From assembly GCF_014836495.1 (NCBI RefSeq), contig NZ_JACSQT010000017.1, positions 1 to 49,457 on the forward strand: a DNA stretch of 49,457 bases, read 5' to 3'. The translations under genes were made by a program, and so were the position numbers. Within the stretch, counting starts at the first letter, position 1; every line of letters begins with the position of its first letter. Below the pieces are notes generated by a model. The model was not told the origin of the DNA. It worked only from the letters and a program-made list of their open reading frames with translations, and made no database searches. This stretch comes from Cytobacillus stercorigallinarum. GTDB lineage: Bacteria; Bacillota; Bacilli; Bacillales; Cytobacillaceae. This document shows, one piece after another, positions 20,027 through 28,867 of this stretch.

Positions 20027-21148
20027 TCAGTTTGTTATTTTAACAAATGATTTTTCATTCATTAATAAGAATTGAATCGTGTAATTGTCATTTTGAATTT
20101 GCTCTTTCGTTTCTGGTAAAGCTAAATATTCTTGTATCGCCAATTCAATTTCTTGAATTATTTCTTCAGAAGGTGGTTTATCCCAATCCGTTTTAATTGA
20201 AACATATGAATGTCCATTCTTCACTCTATAAGATACTCCTGTCAGTTGATAAGTCGATTTTCCCGCCATTGCATCATATATATCGGATGCAATATATGCC
20301 CAACGATTATCTTGTTGACGATATTCTAAGTTAAAAGTATTCACTTCAATATCTTTTACATCTAAATTTTGTGATTCTATTTCTTTTTCGATATCCGCAA
20401 TAATTTCAGTTGACTTTTGAATATGTTCTGGAATATCAATTGTGACAATATTAGAAAACCATGATTCATTAATCCCTGCTAATTCATAATCTGCTTCTTC
20501 AGCATACCCATATGATGCGAATACTTCCTTCACAATCTTATTTACCTTGTCATAAAGACTGCTTGTTTCATCCCCTAGTTCATCTCGAGGTGTTTCAACA
20601 GCTTCTGAAACCTTTAATTCATATTTGTCATAGCCATTTTCATATAGATAATTACTTACCTTCGGTTCAAGGTCATCTGTTGCTTGTTTTAATGTAGTAT
20701 CTTCCAAAATTAGTGAAATTTCAATTGTATATGGAGATGGTGTTATCCCCACATAATTAACAGTGTATCCTTCCTTTTCGATTAATTCAAAGAGTAGAGA
20801 TGTTAAATCGGGATTATGCTGACCATTTGAAAAATTAGGAGTGATAGAAATTGGTAAAACTTTCGCTACAATACTTGCCATTGCAGGAGAGATAAAAGCT
20901 GAGCCAATAAATAAACTAAATAGAAGGGTCAACCCAATGCCTACGTATGCTAACTTCCTAGTCAAGCTTATCATATTTGTAAATGATGATTCATTAGTCT
21001 TATTTCCTACGTTAAATTCTAATTGTTCAATATCGGTCATGATTCGATTCTTCAATTCTTGTTTTTGTTTTGTCTTCCACATGAAATCAGAATCTAGTTT
21101 TTTTAAGGAACTATCAAATTCAGTATCATCTTCGTATTGTTTCCTCAC
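20027..21148 (-). CDS. DUF4030-type membrane protein, probable anti-sigma factor
   Basis: A 373-residue protein: an N-terminal cytoplasmic part of about 65 residues, one membrane segment (about 67-92, LAYVGIGLTLLFSLFIGSAF), and a large extracellular portion with repeated modules, consistent with DUF4030. The gene overlaps the end of the ECF sigma gene by 23 bases, the standard arrangement for a sigma factor and its membrane anti-sigma regulator, so it probably holds the sigma factor inactive until an envelope signal arrives. It starts with GTG behind GGGGGG. Confidence 0.75.
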   Translation of the reverse strand: MRKQYEDDTEFDSSLKKLDSDFMWKTKQKQELKNRIMTDIEQLEFNVGNKTNESSFTNMISLTRKLAYVGIGLTLLFSLFIGSAFISPAMASIVAKVLPISITPNFSNGQHNPDLTSLLFELIEKEGYTVNYVGITPSPYTIEISLILEDTTLKQATDDLEPKVSNYLYENGYDKYELKVSEAVETPRDELGDETSSLYDKVNKIVKEVFASYGYAEEADYELAGINESWFSNIVTIDIPEHIQKSTEIIADIEKEIESQNLDVKDIEVNTFNLEYRQQDNRWAYIASDIYDAMAGKSTYQLTGVSYRVKNGHSYVSIKTDWDKPPSEEIIQEIELAIQEYLALPETKEQIQNDNYTIQFLLMNEKSFVKITN

Positions 21149-21659
21149 TTATATATCCCCCCTTTAATAATTGTTTTTTCAATGCTGGAATCGCTCTAAA
21201 AAAAGTCGATTTCACCTTACCTTCAGACCAACTCAATATCTTTGCTGTATCCTCAATAGAAAAACCTTTGATTTTTCTTAATATTATTACCTTTCTATAT
21301 GTATCTTTGAGTGCACCTAAAGCCTTATAAAGTTCATATGATTCCTCTTTTAACCTAACAATTTCTTCTGGTAATGGAAGGTTGTCTTTTTGCAAATAAA
21401 ACATTTCTTTAAGAATAGTAGATGGTTTACGCTTCCTTAAAAAATCAACTGTAAGATTGTGAGCTATACTAAAGAGCCATGTTTTTTCACTGGAATGATG
21501 TTTAAATGAATCATAATATAAGTACGCCTTTAAAAAGGTATCGTGAGTTAAATCCTCCGCCTGCTGATAATCTTTTACCATTAGCAAAATAAAGCTTAGT
21601 ACAGATTTGCTATGTTGGTCATACCAATCAGATATTTCTCTCTTTTTATTCTCTGACAA
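21126..21659 (-). CDS. ECF-type RNA polymerase sigma factor
   Basis: A 177-residue group 4 sigma factor. Region 2 (about 15-80) shows DYQQAEDLTHDTFLKAYLYY and TWLFSIAHNLTVDFLRKRK; region 4 (about 110-165) shows LKDTYRKVIILRKIKGFSIEDTA-type sequence. The TTG start has AAAGGAGG eight bases upstream. A candidate own promoter, CACAAC then 16 bases then CGTC, lies upstream at 21695-21720. Confidence 0.88.
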   Translation of the reverse strand: MSENKKREISDWYDQHSKSVLSFILLMVKDYQQAEDLTHDTFLKAYLYYDSFKHHSSEKTWLFSIAHNLTVDFLRKRKPSTILKEMFYLQKDNLPLPEEIVRLKEESYELYKALGALKDTYRKVIILRKIKGFSIEDTAKILSWSEGKVKSTFFRAIPALKKQLLKGGYISEETIRR

Positions 21660-21694
21660 ATACCACCCCTCCTTTCATGAATGTTCAATACTTA

Positions 21695-21720
21695 GACGTA
21701 TAAGTTAACTAAAAGTTGTG
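21695..21720 (-). promoter_or_regulatory. Candidate ECF autoregulatory promoter
   Basis: On the minus strand CACAAC and CGTCTA are separated by 16 bases plus the CGTC offset expected for Bacillus ECF promoters (AAC...N16...CGTC). The -35 is imperfect, so this is tentative. Confidence 0.4.
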
Positions 21721-21924
21721 TTTAATGTACCAAAATTTTAAAAATCACTTGTAACGATATTGGTAATTAATAACATCAAGTTTTCATAGATAGTTGAATT
21801 AGCTAATAAACACAGAAAGTAAGCCACAATAATGGCTTACCTCAGACCGTAGACAAACCCCACCTTTGTGAACTGCGCCCCAATTGTTAGACACTATCTA
21901 CAACAATTGGAGGTGCAGTTTTTT

Positions 21925-22394
21925 GTCCAAATTTACTGCGGAAAAGAAAGTTACAGAGAAATGGAAAATCTATTGGAATAGATCACAAATCGATTGTTAA
22001 ATGGGTAAGACAATACAACTACAATGGTGCAGAGGCATTGGTGAAACGTTGTACAAGTTATACACAAATGTTTAAACAAGAAGAACTACAATATATGACG
22101 GAAATTGGTACTTCTCTATGAGAAACGGCAGCTATTTTTAATATCCCAGCGCATTCCACTTTAGCTGTATGGAAAAGAAAGTTTGAAACACAAGAGATAG
22201 ATGCCCTTCAGTCACAGGAACAGGGGCGTCTATCTATGAAAAAAGATTCAAATAAACAAAGTTCTACTGACCGTTCTTTTGAAGCACTAGAAAATCGAAT
22301 AAAACAACTGGAAATGGAAAATGAGTATTTAAAAAAGTTGAATGCCTTAGTTCAAAACAAGGAAAAATCACCAAACAAGACAAAGCACAAGTAG
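21925..22394 (+). pseudogene. IS3-family transposase orfA remnant
   Basis: An interrupted frame with a stop after the first helix-turn-helix part and another at MTEIGTSL; the rest (LAVWKRKFETQEIDA, then the leucine-zipper-like LENRIKQLEMENEYLKKLNAL) is readable to the stop at 22394. The A AAA AAG slippery heptamer for -1 frameshifting into orfB is kept. Confidence 0.75.
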
Positions 22395-23231
22395 TCTATG
22401 AGTTAAGGCATAAGTATTCGGTGAAGTCACTCGTAAAACTCGCTGGCATTCCACGCAGCACCTATTATGATTTAGTAAAAAGAATGAATCGACCTGATCC
22501 AGACACCGATATAAAAGGAGAAATCCAAGCCATTTATGAAGAACATGAAGGTCGTTACGGTTACCGTCGTATTCGGGATGAGCTAGTGAATCGTGGGAAA
22601 AAAGTAAATCATAAGAAGGTTCAACGAATCATGAAAGAGCTGGGTTTAAAATGCCTAGTACGGATGAAAAGGTATAAATCTTATAAGGGCACAGTCGGTA
22701 AAAAAGCGCCAAATCATTTAGACCGTCAATTTAGTGCGGACGCACCGAATGAAAAATGAGTAACAGATATTACAGAATTTAACTATTTGGTGAAAAGCTG
22801 TATCTATCGCCTGTATTAGATTTATTTAATGGGGAATTATTACGGATACCATCGGTTCTCGACCAACGTATTCATTAGTTTCGGACATGTTAGAAAAAGC
22901 ATTAGAATCCTTACCAGAAAGGCATCAATTACTCATACATTCCGACCAAGGATGGCATTATCAAATGAAACAATATCGCAACTTGCTTTAAGCAAAAGGG
23001 GCTAAACAGAGTATGTCACGTAAAGGTAACTGTTACGATAGCTCTGTAATGGAAAACTTCTTTGGGATACTGAAGTCAGAATTCCTTTATTTTAAGGAAT
23101 TTGAAAGTGTGAACCACTTTAAACTAGAATTAGAAAAATATATAGAATACTATAATAGGAAACGGTTAAAGGGAAAATTGAAAATGAGTCCGGTACAATA
23201 CCGAACTCATTTTGAACAAGTTGCCTCATAA
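22337..23231 (+). pseudogene. IS3-family transposase orfB (DDE integrase) remnant
   Basis: The N-terminal HTH_21 part (YGYRRIRDELVNRGKKVNHK) and the C-terminal end ([20 protein letters not shown], with the catalytic Glu region) are recognisable, but a TGA at 22757 and further shifts through 22990 destroy the catalytic core. Confidence 0.8.
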
Positions 23232-23319
23232 ATAACTGTGTTTAACTTTTAGGGGGCACTACATTGAGGTGGGGTCTCATTCACACATTGTGAAAATATA
23301 GACTTTTCTTTTTTAAAAT

Positions 23320-24066
23320 TCAAAACCCTTTCATACTATAACCGTAAACTTCAAAATCTTCTTTGTAAAGCTCTTCAACTAATTGCATTGCTTCAGCATC
23401 ATATAGACTCTCATAACTAGGCAAGTCCCCATCAAATTCTAATGGTATTTTTGTTTCTGCATGTCTCCCATCATCCTTCATATAATTTAGAAAATGGTGT
23501 GGAGATTTTGATAAATCTTTTATAGGAGATTTTGGAAGGTTGAATCTCTTTTCTATTTTTTTTAATTCTGATTTAAGGTCCTCTAATTTAACATAATGAT
23601 TTATTAACTCTTCTTCCCCTTGTACATACTGCTGTGAAATATGAGTATCTATTTGACCTGGTTGCACACCTATTTCTTTAATATAATATAAAAACTCCTT
23701 AAACGATAGGCCAGTGGTGATTTTCGGATTTAAGTTAACATTTTCAACCGTTCCAATTAGTGTAGCGTAAAACGAGCTAACAGCTCTTTTATATGGATTC
23801 CTAACGAGTTTATATATTGTTTTTTGGTTAGACAATAGACTATTGACTAGTTCCTCTCTGTAAAATTGATCTTGAATTTTGGATCTATAGGTATGAATCC
23901 ACTTGTCCATATTTAACGCTTCAGATAGTTCTCCTGACTGATAATAAAACCATTTCATTATAGTTGTACAACCTGATTTTGGTGACCAATAAAAAATAAT
24001 AGGTAAATTCTTATTATATAGAGGCATTCCCTTCCTAAATGTTTGGATTATTTCATTATTATTCAT
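23320..24066 (-). CDS. Sulfotransferase family protein
   Basis: A 248-residue enzyme with the two nucleotide-binding signatures of PAPS-dependent sulfotransferases: the 5' phosphosulfate loop PKSGCTT at 29-35 and the 3' phosphate motif RNPYKRAVSSFY at 89-100. It most resembles the Sulfotransfer_2 group acting on carbohydrates. Such enzymes are unusual in Bacillaceae. It sits between a dead IS and prophage debris and was probably acquired as cargo. The ATG at 24066 follows AAAGGAGAG with long spacing. Acceptor unknown. Confidence 0.72.
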   Translation of the reverse strand: MNNNEIIQTFRKGMPLYNKNLPIIFYWSPKSGCTTIMKWFYYQSGELSEALNMDKWIHTYRSKIQDQFYREELVNSLLSNQKTIYKLVRNPYKRAVSSFYATLIGTVENVNLNPKITTGLSFKEFLYYIKEIGVQPGQIDTHISQQYVQGEEELINHYVKLEDLKSELKKIEKRFNLPKSPIKDLSKSPHHFLNYMKDDGRHAETKIPLEFDGDLPSYESLYDAEAMQLVEELYKEDFEVYGYSMKGF

Positions 24067-24224
24067 TTTCAGCTTCTCTCCTTTTATCACCATTTAACAT
24101 ATAATATGAAAAAACCTAAAATATGAAATGTGTAAATACCTTTAAATTAGAAAAATGTATATTTTTAAGAAAGGTACATATTTAATAATTATTGATAGGT
24201 TTATTAAGGAGTTGAAGATATTTG

Positions 24225-24395
24225 ATGACTTGGGAAATGCTTAAATTATCCATTCAGGGTGATTATTGGTATTCAGGAGCCTTAGGATATACAATTACTC
24301 ATACTACAAAGGGTTTCGTTTCTTCTAATTCGCAATTTACAATTAAAGTTTCGAATAAATTCTTAAGAGCTACTGATTGGAGAAAAATAAATTAA
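24225..24395 (+). CDS. Short hypothetical frame, 56 residues
   Basis: An ATG with AGGAG 13 bases upstream opens a frame with protein-like composition (DYWYSGALGYTITHTTKGFV). It may be the end of a lost secreted protein or a small gene. No family recognised. Confidence 0.3.
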   Translation: MTWEMLKLSIQGDYWYSGALGYTITHTTKGFVSSNSQFTIKVSNKFLRATDWRKIN

Positions 24396-24431
24396 ATTTT
24401 CAATAATTCCATCATACTTCTGAAGGACTTG

Positions 24432-24665
24432 TTATTACTCAACTCTTAAACTCTCACCAACATAAATCGTGTAATTGTTATCTAGATCGTTCCAGTTTTT
24501 AATTTGCTTAATAGTGCTACCGTATTTTTTTGCTAGTTCCGATACCGTTTCACCTTTTTTCACAGTATGATAAGTGGCACCAGAATTAAAATTTAATTTG
24601 CTACCTATTTCCAATGCATCTACATCAATGCCAGGATTAAGCTTTTTAAGATTATTAACACTTGT
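24432..24665 (-). pseudogene. LysM-containing lysin, C-terminal remnant
   Basis: On the minus strand the frame reads the end of one LysM repeat (NNLKKLNPGIDVDALEIGSK) and a complete second one (YHTVKKGETVSELAKKYGST and following) up to a stop. The catalytic part is missing and the front joins out of frame to tail-protein sequence. This looks like the tail of a phage endolysin or similar peptidoglycan hydrolase. Confidence 0.7.
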
Positions 24666-25446
24666 GTGTTAGTAGCAATCCCTGCAAAATACCCCTTATA
24701 TCCTTTCGCATTACGGTATACCGGTACCAGAAGAACCACCCACATATCCCTTGTTAACAAACCTTGTTTCATCATCTGACCCTATATAAATATAAGCATT
24801 AGTTGAATTAGTGCTGAAACCAAAACCATAAATTACAGAAGCTCGTAAATCACGGTATACCACTGATCCGTCAGCTTGCGTAAAAGCTGAACTTGTTATT
24901 CTTACTTCTCGATCTGTTCCGATATATCCATTATATCCCGGGCCAAAACGTAATCCTTGAGCCCTGATAGGTCTGTAACTATAATTCTCTGCAACACCAT
25001 CTGATGGAATACTTGAAATGTCAACCCCTGACTTCATTATTTGAATCAGGAGCCAAATAAACATTAGAATTAATTGTACCTAGAGTAGCACTTGTTACTA
25101 GTGATCTATCAACACTAAATCGTTGAGAACCGCCTGAATTATATCCAAACAACCCGTCAGAATTAACATTTACATAATGCCCACTAGACTGTGTAAGACG
25201 GACATTCCCACCAATGATTTCTAAATTAGTTAGACCATCCGATGAACGGAACTTAGCTCCATACACGTCAATACCTCTCAATGCACCTACATTGATACGG
25301 TCAGCGTTCACGCTTACAATTTTAGCAGCTGTTACAGCTAAATCATCAATTTGAACAGTACCAATAATGGCATCTTGTAATTTTGCACGTGTAATAGGCG
25401 CATTTGCCAATGCGCCATTCTGAACTGTTATACTATAGGCAGCCAT
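24666..25446 (-). pseudogene. Phage tail protein remnant, frameshifted
   Basis: A first frame from the ATG at 25446 (ITRAKLQDAIIGTVQIDDL, VNADRINVGALRGIDVYGAK) stops near 25021. The story continues in another frame (SYRPIRAQGLRFGPGYNGYI, then YIYIGSDDETRFVNKGY) and again in a third near 24700. The composition is typical of the C-terminal part of prophage tail tip or minor structural proteins. At least two frameshifts make it non-functional. Confidence 0.7.
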
Positions 25447-25474
25447 TAAGTTTGCGGTAACCTCAATTAATGCT

Positions 25475-26256
25475 GCATTGGGGAAAAATTTATAAACTCT
25501 ATACTAAAACAACAATTGAAGGAGTCCATACAACAGCAGGGATGATTTTTTAATATGCAATAAAGGAGAAAATGAGAGTCGAGAACCCGAAGATATTGAA
25601 AATGATTCAATTAAAGATAAATATTTGGAGTATGGGGAGTTAACAGAATTTCTAAATGCGGTGAAAGAGTATGAGATGGAGTTTGATCTAGAACGATTCT
25701 ATTTGCTAGCATTTTCGGTAATGCGTTGGAGATTTATGTGCTCTTAAATGGACAGATATCAACTTTGATACAAACGAAATCCGTATAACGAAAACTATTT
25801 ATAATCCTAACAATAACATGCACAATTACGAATTGACCCCTCCGAAGACAAAAGTTTCGATCCGAACATTCGTAATGGATGAAGCCATTATGATGTTAAA
25901 AGTTCATAAAGCAAAATAAAATTAGACCCCAAAAAAGAAATGATTCAAATTCTCATGATGGAAATTTTGTATTCTGTCGAAAAAATGGGTATCCATTTAT
26001 TCAAATCTTATCAATAGAATGAATCTCATATTAAAGAAAACAACTATCCAAGCCGGCTATACCACACATCTTTCGCCATACTCATATTTCTATGTTAGCC
26101 GAGGCAGAAATTGATTTAGCAACTATTATGAAAAGGGTTGGTCATGATGACGAAAAAACGACACTGAAAATTTATACACATATTACAGAAAAGATGAAAA
26201 GAAATGCAAATGAGAAGATAAGCAACTACTTTAGCGAGGTTTTAAAAATGCAATAA
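25475..26256 (+). pseudogene. Degenerate phage tyrosine integrase
   Basis: Fragments of one integrase in several frames: an N-terminal part (KLYTKTTIEGVHTTAGMIF), the core (LKWTDINFDTNEIRITKTIY), and the C-terminal catalytic box (PHIFRHTHISMLAEAEIDLA and VGHDDEKTTLKIYTHITEKM). The catalytic Tyr context is visible but stops and deletions break the gene. It ends 88 bases before the left att repeat, in the same relative position as the intact integrase has to the right repeat. Confidence 0.85.
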
Positions 26257-26280
26257 ATGTGACTGAAAAGTGATTTTATC

Positions 26281-26317
26281 AAAAAAAGAAGGCTGAATAA
26301 ACAGCCTTCTTTTTTTG
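26281..26317. terminator. Bidirectional terminator after the integrase remnant
   Basis: AAAAAGAAGGCTG and CAGCCTTCTTTTT form a long stem with a 6-base loop, flanked by A and T runs. Confidence 0.8.
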
Positions 26318-26344
26318 ATATATAAGGGTTTATATGATGTTTAT

Positions 26345-26361
26345 TACATCATGCCGCCCAT
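26345..26361. repeat. Left attachment site core (attL)
   Basis: TACATCATGCCGCCCAT, identical to 39465-39481, which is the 3' end of groEL on the minus strand. Here the flanking base makes the corresponding stop codon TAA rather than TAG. Confidence 0.92.
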
Positions 26362-26462
26362 ACAGTAACCTTAAAAACACTAAAAAATAGATGTTAAAAA
26401 CCCCTTTAAATCAACACTTACATAAATCATTCATACATAAAAAAGAGTCATATTATATCCTC

Positions 26463-26481
26463 TCGGTGTTTTTTCGGTGGT
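26463..26481 (+). repeat. Putative integrase arm-type sites, left end
   Basis: TCGGTGTT at 26463 and TCGGTGGT at 26474, 11 bases apart, about 100 bases inside the left att core. The same octamer is repeated inside the right end. Confidence 0.4.
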
Positions 26482-26499
26482 TTTTTTATTCTACAATTA

Positions 26500-26508
26500 T
26501 GTTATAAT
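26500..26508 (+). promoter_or_regulatory. Extended -10 promoter of the candidate RNA
   Basis: TGTTATAAT is a perfect extended -10 element; the -35 region is only a T-rich tract. Transcription would start near 26515. Confidence 0.45.
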
Positions 26509-26512
26509 TAAC

Positions 26513-26655
26513 TTGTGTTAGCTAGCCTACGTTAAGTGCTAGCCTTGACGTAGTAACACAACAATATAAGAAGGTATGGCTTGGAATCCCATGCCCTCTT
26601 CCCAATGAATATGTGACTTGAGAAAACGACTTTACACGGGGTCGTTTTTTCTTTT
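26513..26655 (+). ncRNA. Candidate structured small RNA of the satellite
   Basis: A long hairpin at 26513-26561: TTGTGTTA pairs with TAACACAA and CTACGTTAAG with CTTGACGTAG, leaving a GCTAGC bulge on one side and the same GCTAGC in the loop. A second hairpin at 26573-26595 (GGTATGG/CCATGCC) and a terminator at 26623-26655 follow. With the extended -10 just upstream this looks like a transcription unit of about 140 nucleotides with no coding potential, facing the packaging operon. It could instead be a DNA-level site. Confidence 0.45.
26623..26655 (+). terminator. Intrinsic terminator
   Basis: AAAACGAC and GTCGTTTT form the stem and TTTTTTCTTTT follows. On the other strand it could also serve the packaging operon, which ends 27 bases away. 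Confidence 0.8.
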
Positions 26656-26681
26656 GCATTCAAAAACCGCTGACTATAAAA

Positions 26682-26891
26682 TCAACGGTTTGTATTCTTT
26701 GCATAACTTGAAATAATATTTTTAAAATCATTTAAGCAATAGAAAATATATCGGCTTAATTCTTCCAGGTCATCTTTATTTAGTAAATCGTCCTGGTGTG
26801 TTTGGTCGAATGTTTCTACTGAAAATTGAGTTGCTACTCTAAAATTTTCTAGGGCTTCGTCTAGTTTATCGTCTAGCTGCTTAGGTGTCAT
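26682..26891 (-). CDS. Hypothetical protein, last gene of the packaging operon
   Basis: A 69-residue acidic helical protein (LDDKLDEALENFRVATQFSV). Its ATG overlaps the adaptor stop codon (ATGA), so it is translationally coupled to the head genes. I do not recognise it; position suggests a head completion or helper-interaction role, which is inference only. Confidence 0.65.
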   Translation of the reverse strand: MTPKQLDDKLDEALENFRVATQFSVETFDQTHQDDLLNKDDLEELSRYIFYCLNDFKNIISSYAKNTNR

Positions 26892-27214
26892 ACTGTTTCA
26901 ACTCCTATAATCGTCATAGTTAAGTTTTCTTCATCATCATTTAACACGCTTTCCATGTTGAAGAAACGATCTTTATATTTAATTCGTGTTTGTGCGCTGT
27001 CATCTATGCCGTTGGTGTGTCGGATAATAAAACGGTATGTTCTTTCAACGTGTTCCCTACTTGTTACTGCTGAAAGGTATTCTCTACCCTTAATTGTCTT
27101 AACTGCACACCATACACTTTTTATATCTACCCAATCTGTAACAACTCGGTCTGTATCTGGGTCTACATATTCCTGCATTTGCTGAAACGTAATTCTATGC
27201 TTCATTTGTAGCAT
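26888..27214 (-). CDS. Phage head-tail adaptor (joining) protein
   Basis: A 108-residue protein of the SPP1 gp16/HK97 gp10-like head-tail joining family, opening MKHRITFQQMQEYVDPDTD and carrying the typical AVKTIKGREYLSA and YRFIIRHTNGIDD segments. It would form part of the ring that closes the filled head and receives the tail. The ATG at 27214 has GGAGG seven bases upstream. In a tailless element this is the piece that must fit a foreign tail. Confidence 0.8.
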   Translation of the reverse strand: MLQMKHRITFQQMQEYVDPDTDRVVTDWVDIKSVWCAVKTIKGREYLSAVTSREHVERTYRFIIRHTNGIDDSAQTRIKYKDRFFNMESVLNDDEENLTMTIIGVETV

Positions 27215-27225
27215 GTTTTAACCTC

Positions 27226-28866
27226 CTATAGTGCCCTTAAGTATTCTTCATAGTGTTCAAATAGCCCTACATATGCGTCCAACATAGAAGATGTTCCATC
27301 AATCCTCATTTTAGCTGCTTGATTCTTTACTGGTACGATATTACCGTTACGATCTGTTTCAATTCCCGTATTTGTTAAGCACCATTTAAGAATAGGGCTG
27401 TTATTATAATTAATTTTCTTTGCTTTAAGGTCTTGTCCCATTTGCTGCATTGGAAGGCTTAACGTTCTAGCCCCTTGAATACATCTCACCATTTTAAAGC
27501 CGTATTGCTCCATTTCTTCCACCCAATATTTAGCACTGTATGAATCATAGTAGATCCATAAAGGCGTAATACTGTAATCATTTAGCATTTCTAAAAACCA
27601 CGCTGTTATATCGCCATAATTAATTGAATTGCCGTTACATAGTCTTAATAAGCCTTTATCTAGCCATTTATCATAAGGTATTTTGTCCTCTTGTACTCTT
27701 TGCTCAAAACTATCTCTTGGAAGCCAATACATTTGGTGTATATATCGCTTTTCTGTTTCCTTATCCACCATTAAGAGGGTTGCACAACTTAAATCGGTTG
27801 TAATTGATAGATCGGCTCCACCTATTGCATAGCAATTCTTAAATTGTGATATATCAAATGTTTCTTCGTTACTTATATCGTCAAATGTAAGCCATGCACT
27901 ATGAACGGTGTCCCTTACATTAAAGTCTTTTGTAAGTAGTCCTGTTATATCGCTTGGATTGTTCTTTGCCTTTTTCACTTTATTTTCTAGGTCATCTAGT
28001 TTCTTAATTGTTCCTAGTGCAGGGTTTGCTTTTTGCCATGCTTCTGGCTTTTTCCATTCCTTCTTTTCGTCTAGCTCATAAAGAATGGGTAAAAAGGTAT
28101 CGTCTTTATAGTTTCCATCTACCACGTTACAAGCGTATTCGTACATATCATCAAATATATTTCCTCTTACTGTTCCAGCCGTTGTAATCATAATTAAAAT
28201 AGGTTGCTGCCGTGCTGATTGTGATTGCTTCATAACCTCGTATAAGTTACGGTCTGCAATGCCATGAAGCTCGTCTATGACTACTAAACTAGCGTTCAAT
28301 CCATCAAGGGTATTACTACTTTTAGCAAGTGGCATTAAGCTAGACATTGAAAGAGGAAAATATAGATCCATTTTACGCTTTTTAATATGCTTTGATAAAT
28401 ATGGGCTTTGCTTTATCATGTTGTGTGCTTCATCAAACAATATACGGGCTTGATCTCGCTTGGAAGCTATACTGTAAACTTCTGCACCGCCTTCACCATC
28501 TGCCATAAGCATATATAACGCTATACCGCTCAACATGGTAGTTTTTCCGTTTTTTCTTGCAACATAAAACATACTTTCTCTAAAACGTCTTAAGCCTGTG
28601 TCTTTATCTATGAAGCCAAATAAAGCACTAATATAAGCTTTTTGAAAGAGTTCAAGGGTAACAGGCTTTCCAGCCCATTCACCCTTACTATGCTTACAAA
28701 AACGTTCTATAAAGGCTATTGGTTTATTTGCCTTTGCTTCATTAAAAATAAATTGCTGTGGGTTATCAATTTCATTAACCAATTTTTTATATTGCTTAAA
28801 TACACGCTTTGAAACGGTTATTTTACCTTCTTTAATTGCATTCCAATATTCTTTTATATAGTTCAC
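27226..28866 (-). CDS. terL: Phage terminase large subunit
   Basis: A 546-residue packaging motor and nuclease. The ATPase has the Walker A-like ARKNGKTT near 103-110 and Walker B VVIDELHG near 195-202; the C-terminal nuclease domain opens with GGADLSITTDLS and its Asp residues. It is of the Terminase_1 (HK97-type) class. I chose the GTG at 28866, which has GGGGGA upstream; an ATG four codons earlier lacks a site. The small terminase gene just reaches this start. Confidence 0.92.
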   Translation of the reverse strand: MNYIKEYWNAIKEGKITVSKRVFKQYKKLVNEIDNPQQFIFNEAKANKPIAFIERFCKHSKGEWAGKPVTLELFQKAYISALFGFIDKDTGLRRFRESMFYVARKNGKTTMLSGIALYMLMADGEGGAEVYSIASKRDQARILFDEAHNMIKQSPYLSKHIKKRKMDLYFPLSMSSLMPLAKSSNTLDGLNASLVVIDELHGIADRNLYEVMKQSQSARQQPILIMITTAGTVRGNIFDDMYEYACNVVDGNYKDDTFLPILYELDEKKEWKKPEAWQKANPALGTIKKLDDLENKVKKAKNNPSDITGLLTKDFNVRDTVHSAWLTFDDISNEETFDISQFKNCYAIGGADLSITTDLSCATLLMVDKETEKRYIHQMYWLPRDSFEQRVQEDKIPYDKWLDKGLLRLCNGNSINYGDITAWFLEMLNDYSITPLWIYYDSYSAKYWVEEMEQYGFKMVRCIQGARTLSLPMQQMGQDLKAKKINYNNSPILKWCLTNTGIETDRNGNIVPVKNQAAKMRIDGTSSMLDAYVGLFEHYEEYLRAL

Positions 28867-28867
28867 G

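Larger units (their letters stand above)
21850..23279 (+). mobile_element. Degenerate IS3-family (IS150-like) insertion sequence
   Basis: Imperfect inverted ends face each other: ACCCCACC...TGAACTGCGCCCC on the left, and on the right the complement of ACCCCACCTCAATGTAGTG. Between them lie orfA- and orfB-type frames with a typical A6G slippery site at 22331-22337, but both frames carry stops and shifts, so the element cannot move itself. Exact ends are uncertain by several bases; no clear target duplication was seen. Confidence 0.8.

Noticed and set aside
21850..23279. Active insertion sequence
   Set aside because: Both transposase frames contain internal stops and shifts through the catalytic core.
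26513..26561. tRNA or tmRNA in the hairpin region of the island
   Set aside because: No cloverleaf, T-loop or CCA-type acceptor arrangement can be drawn.
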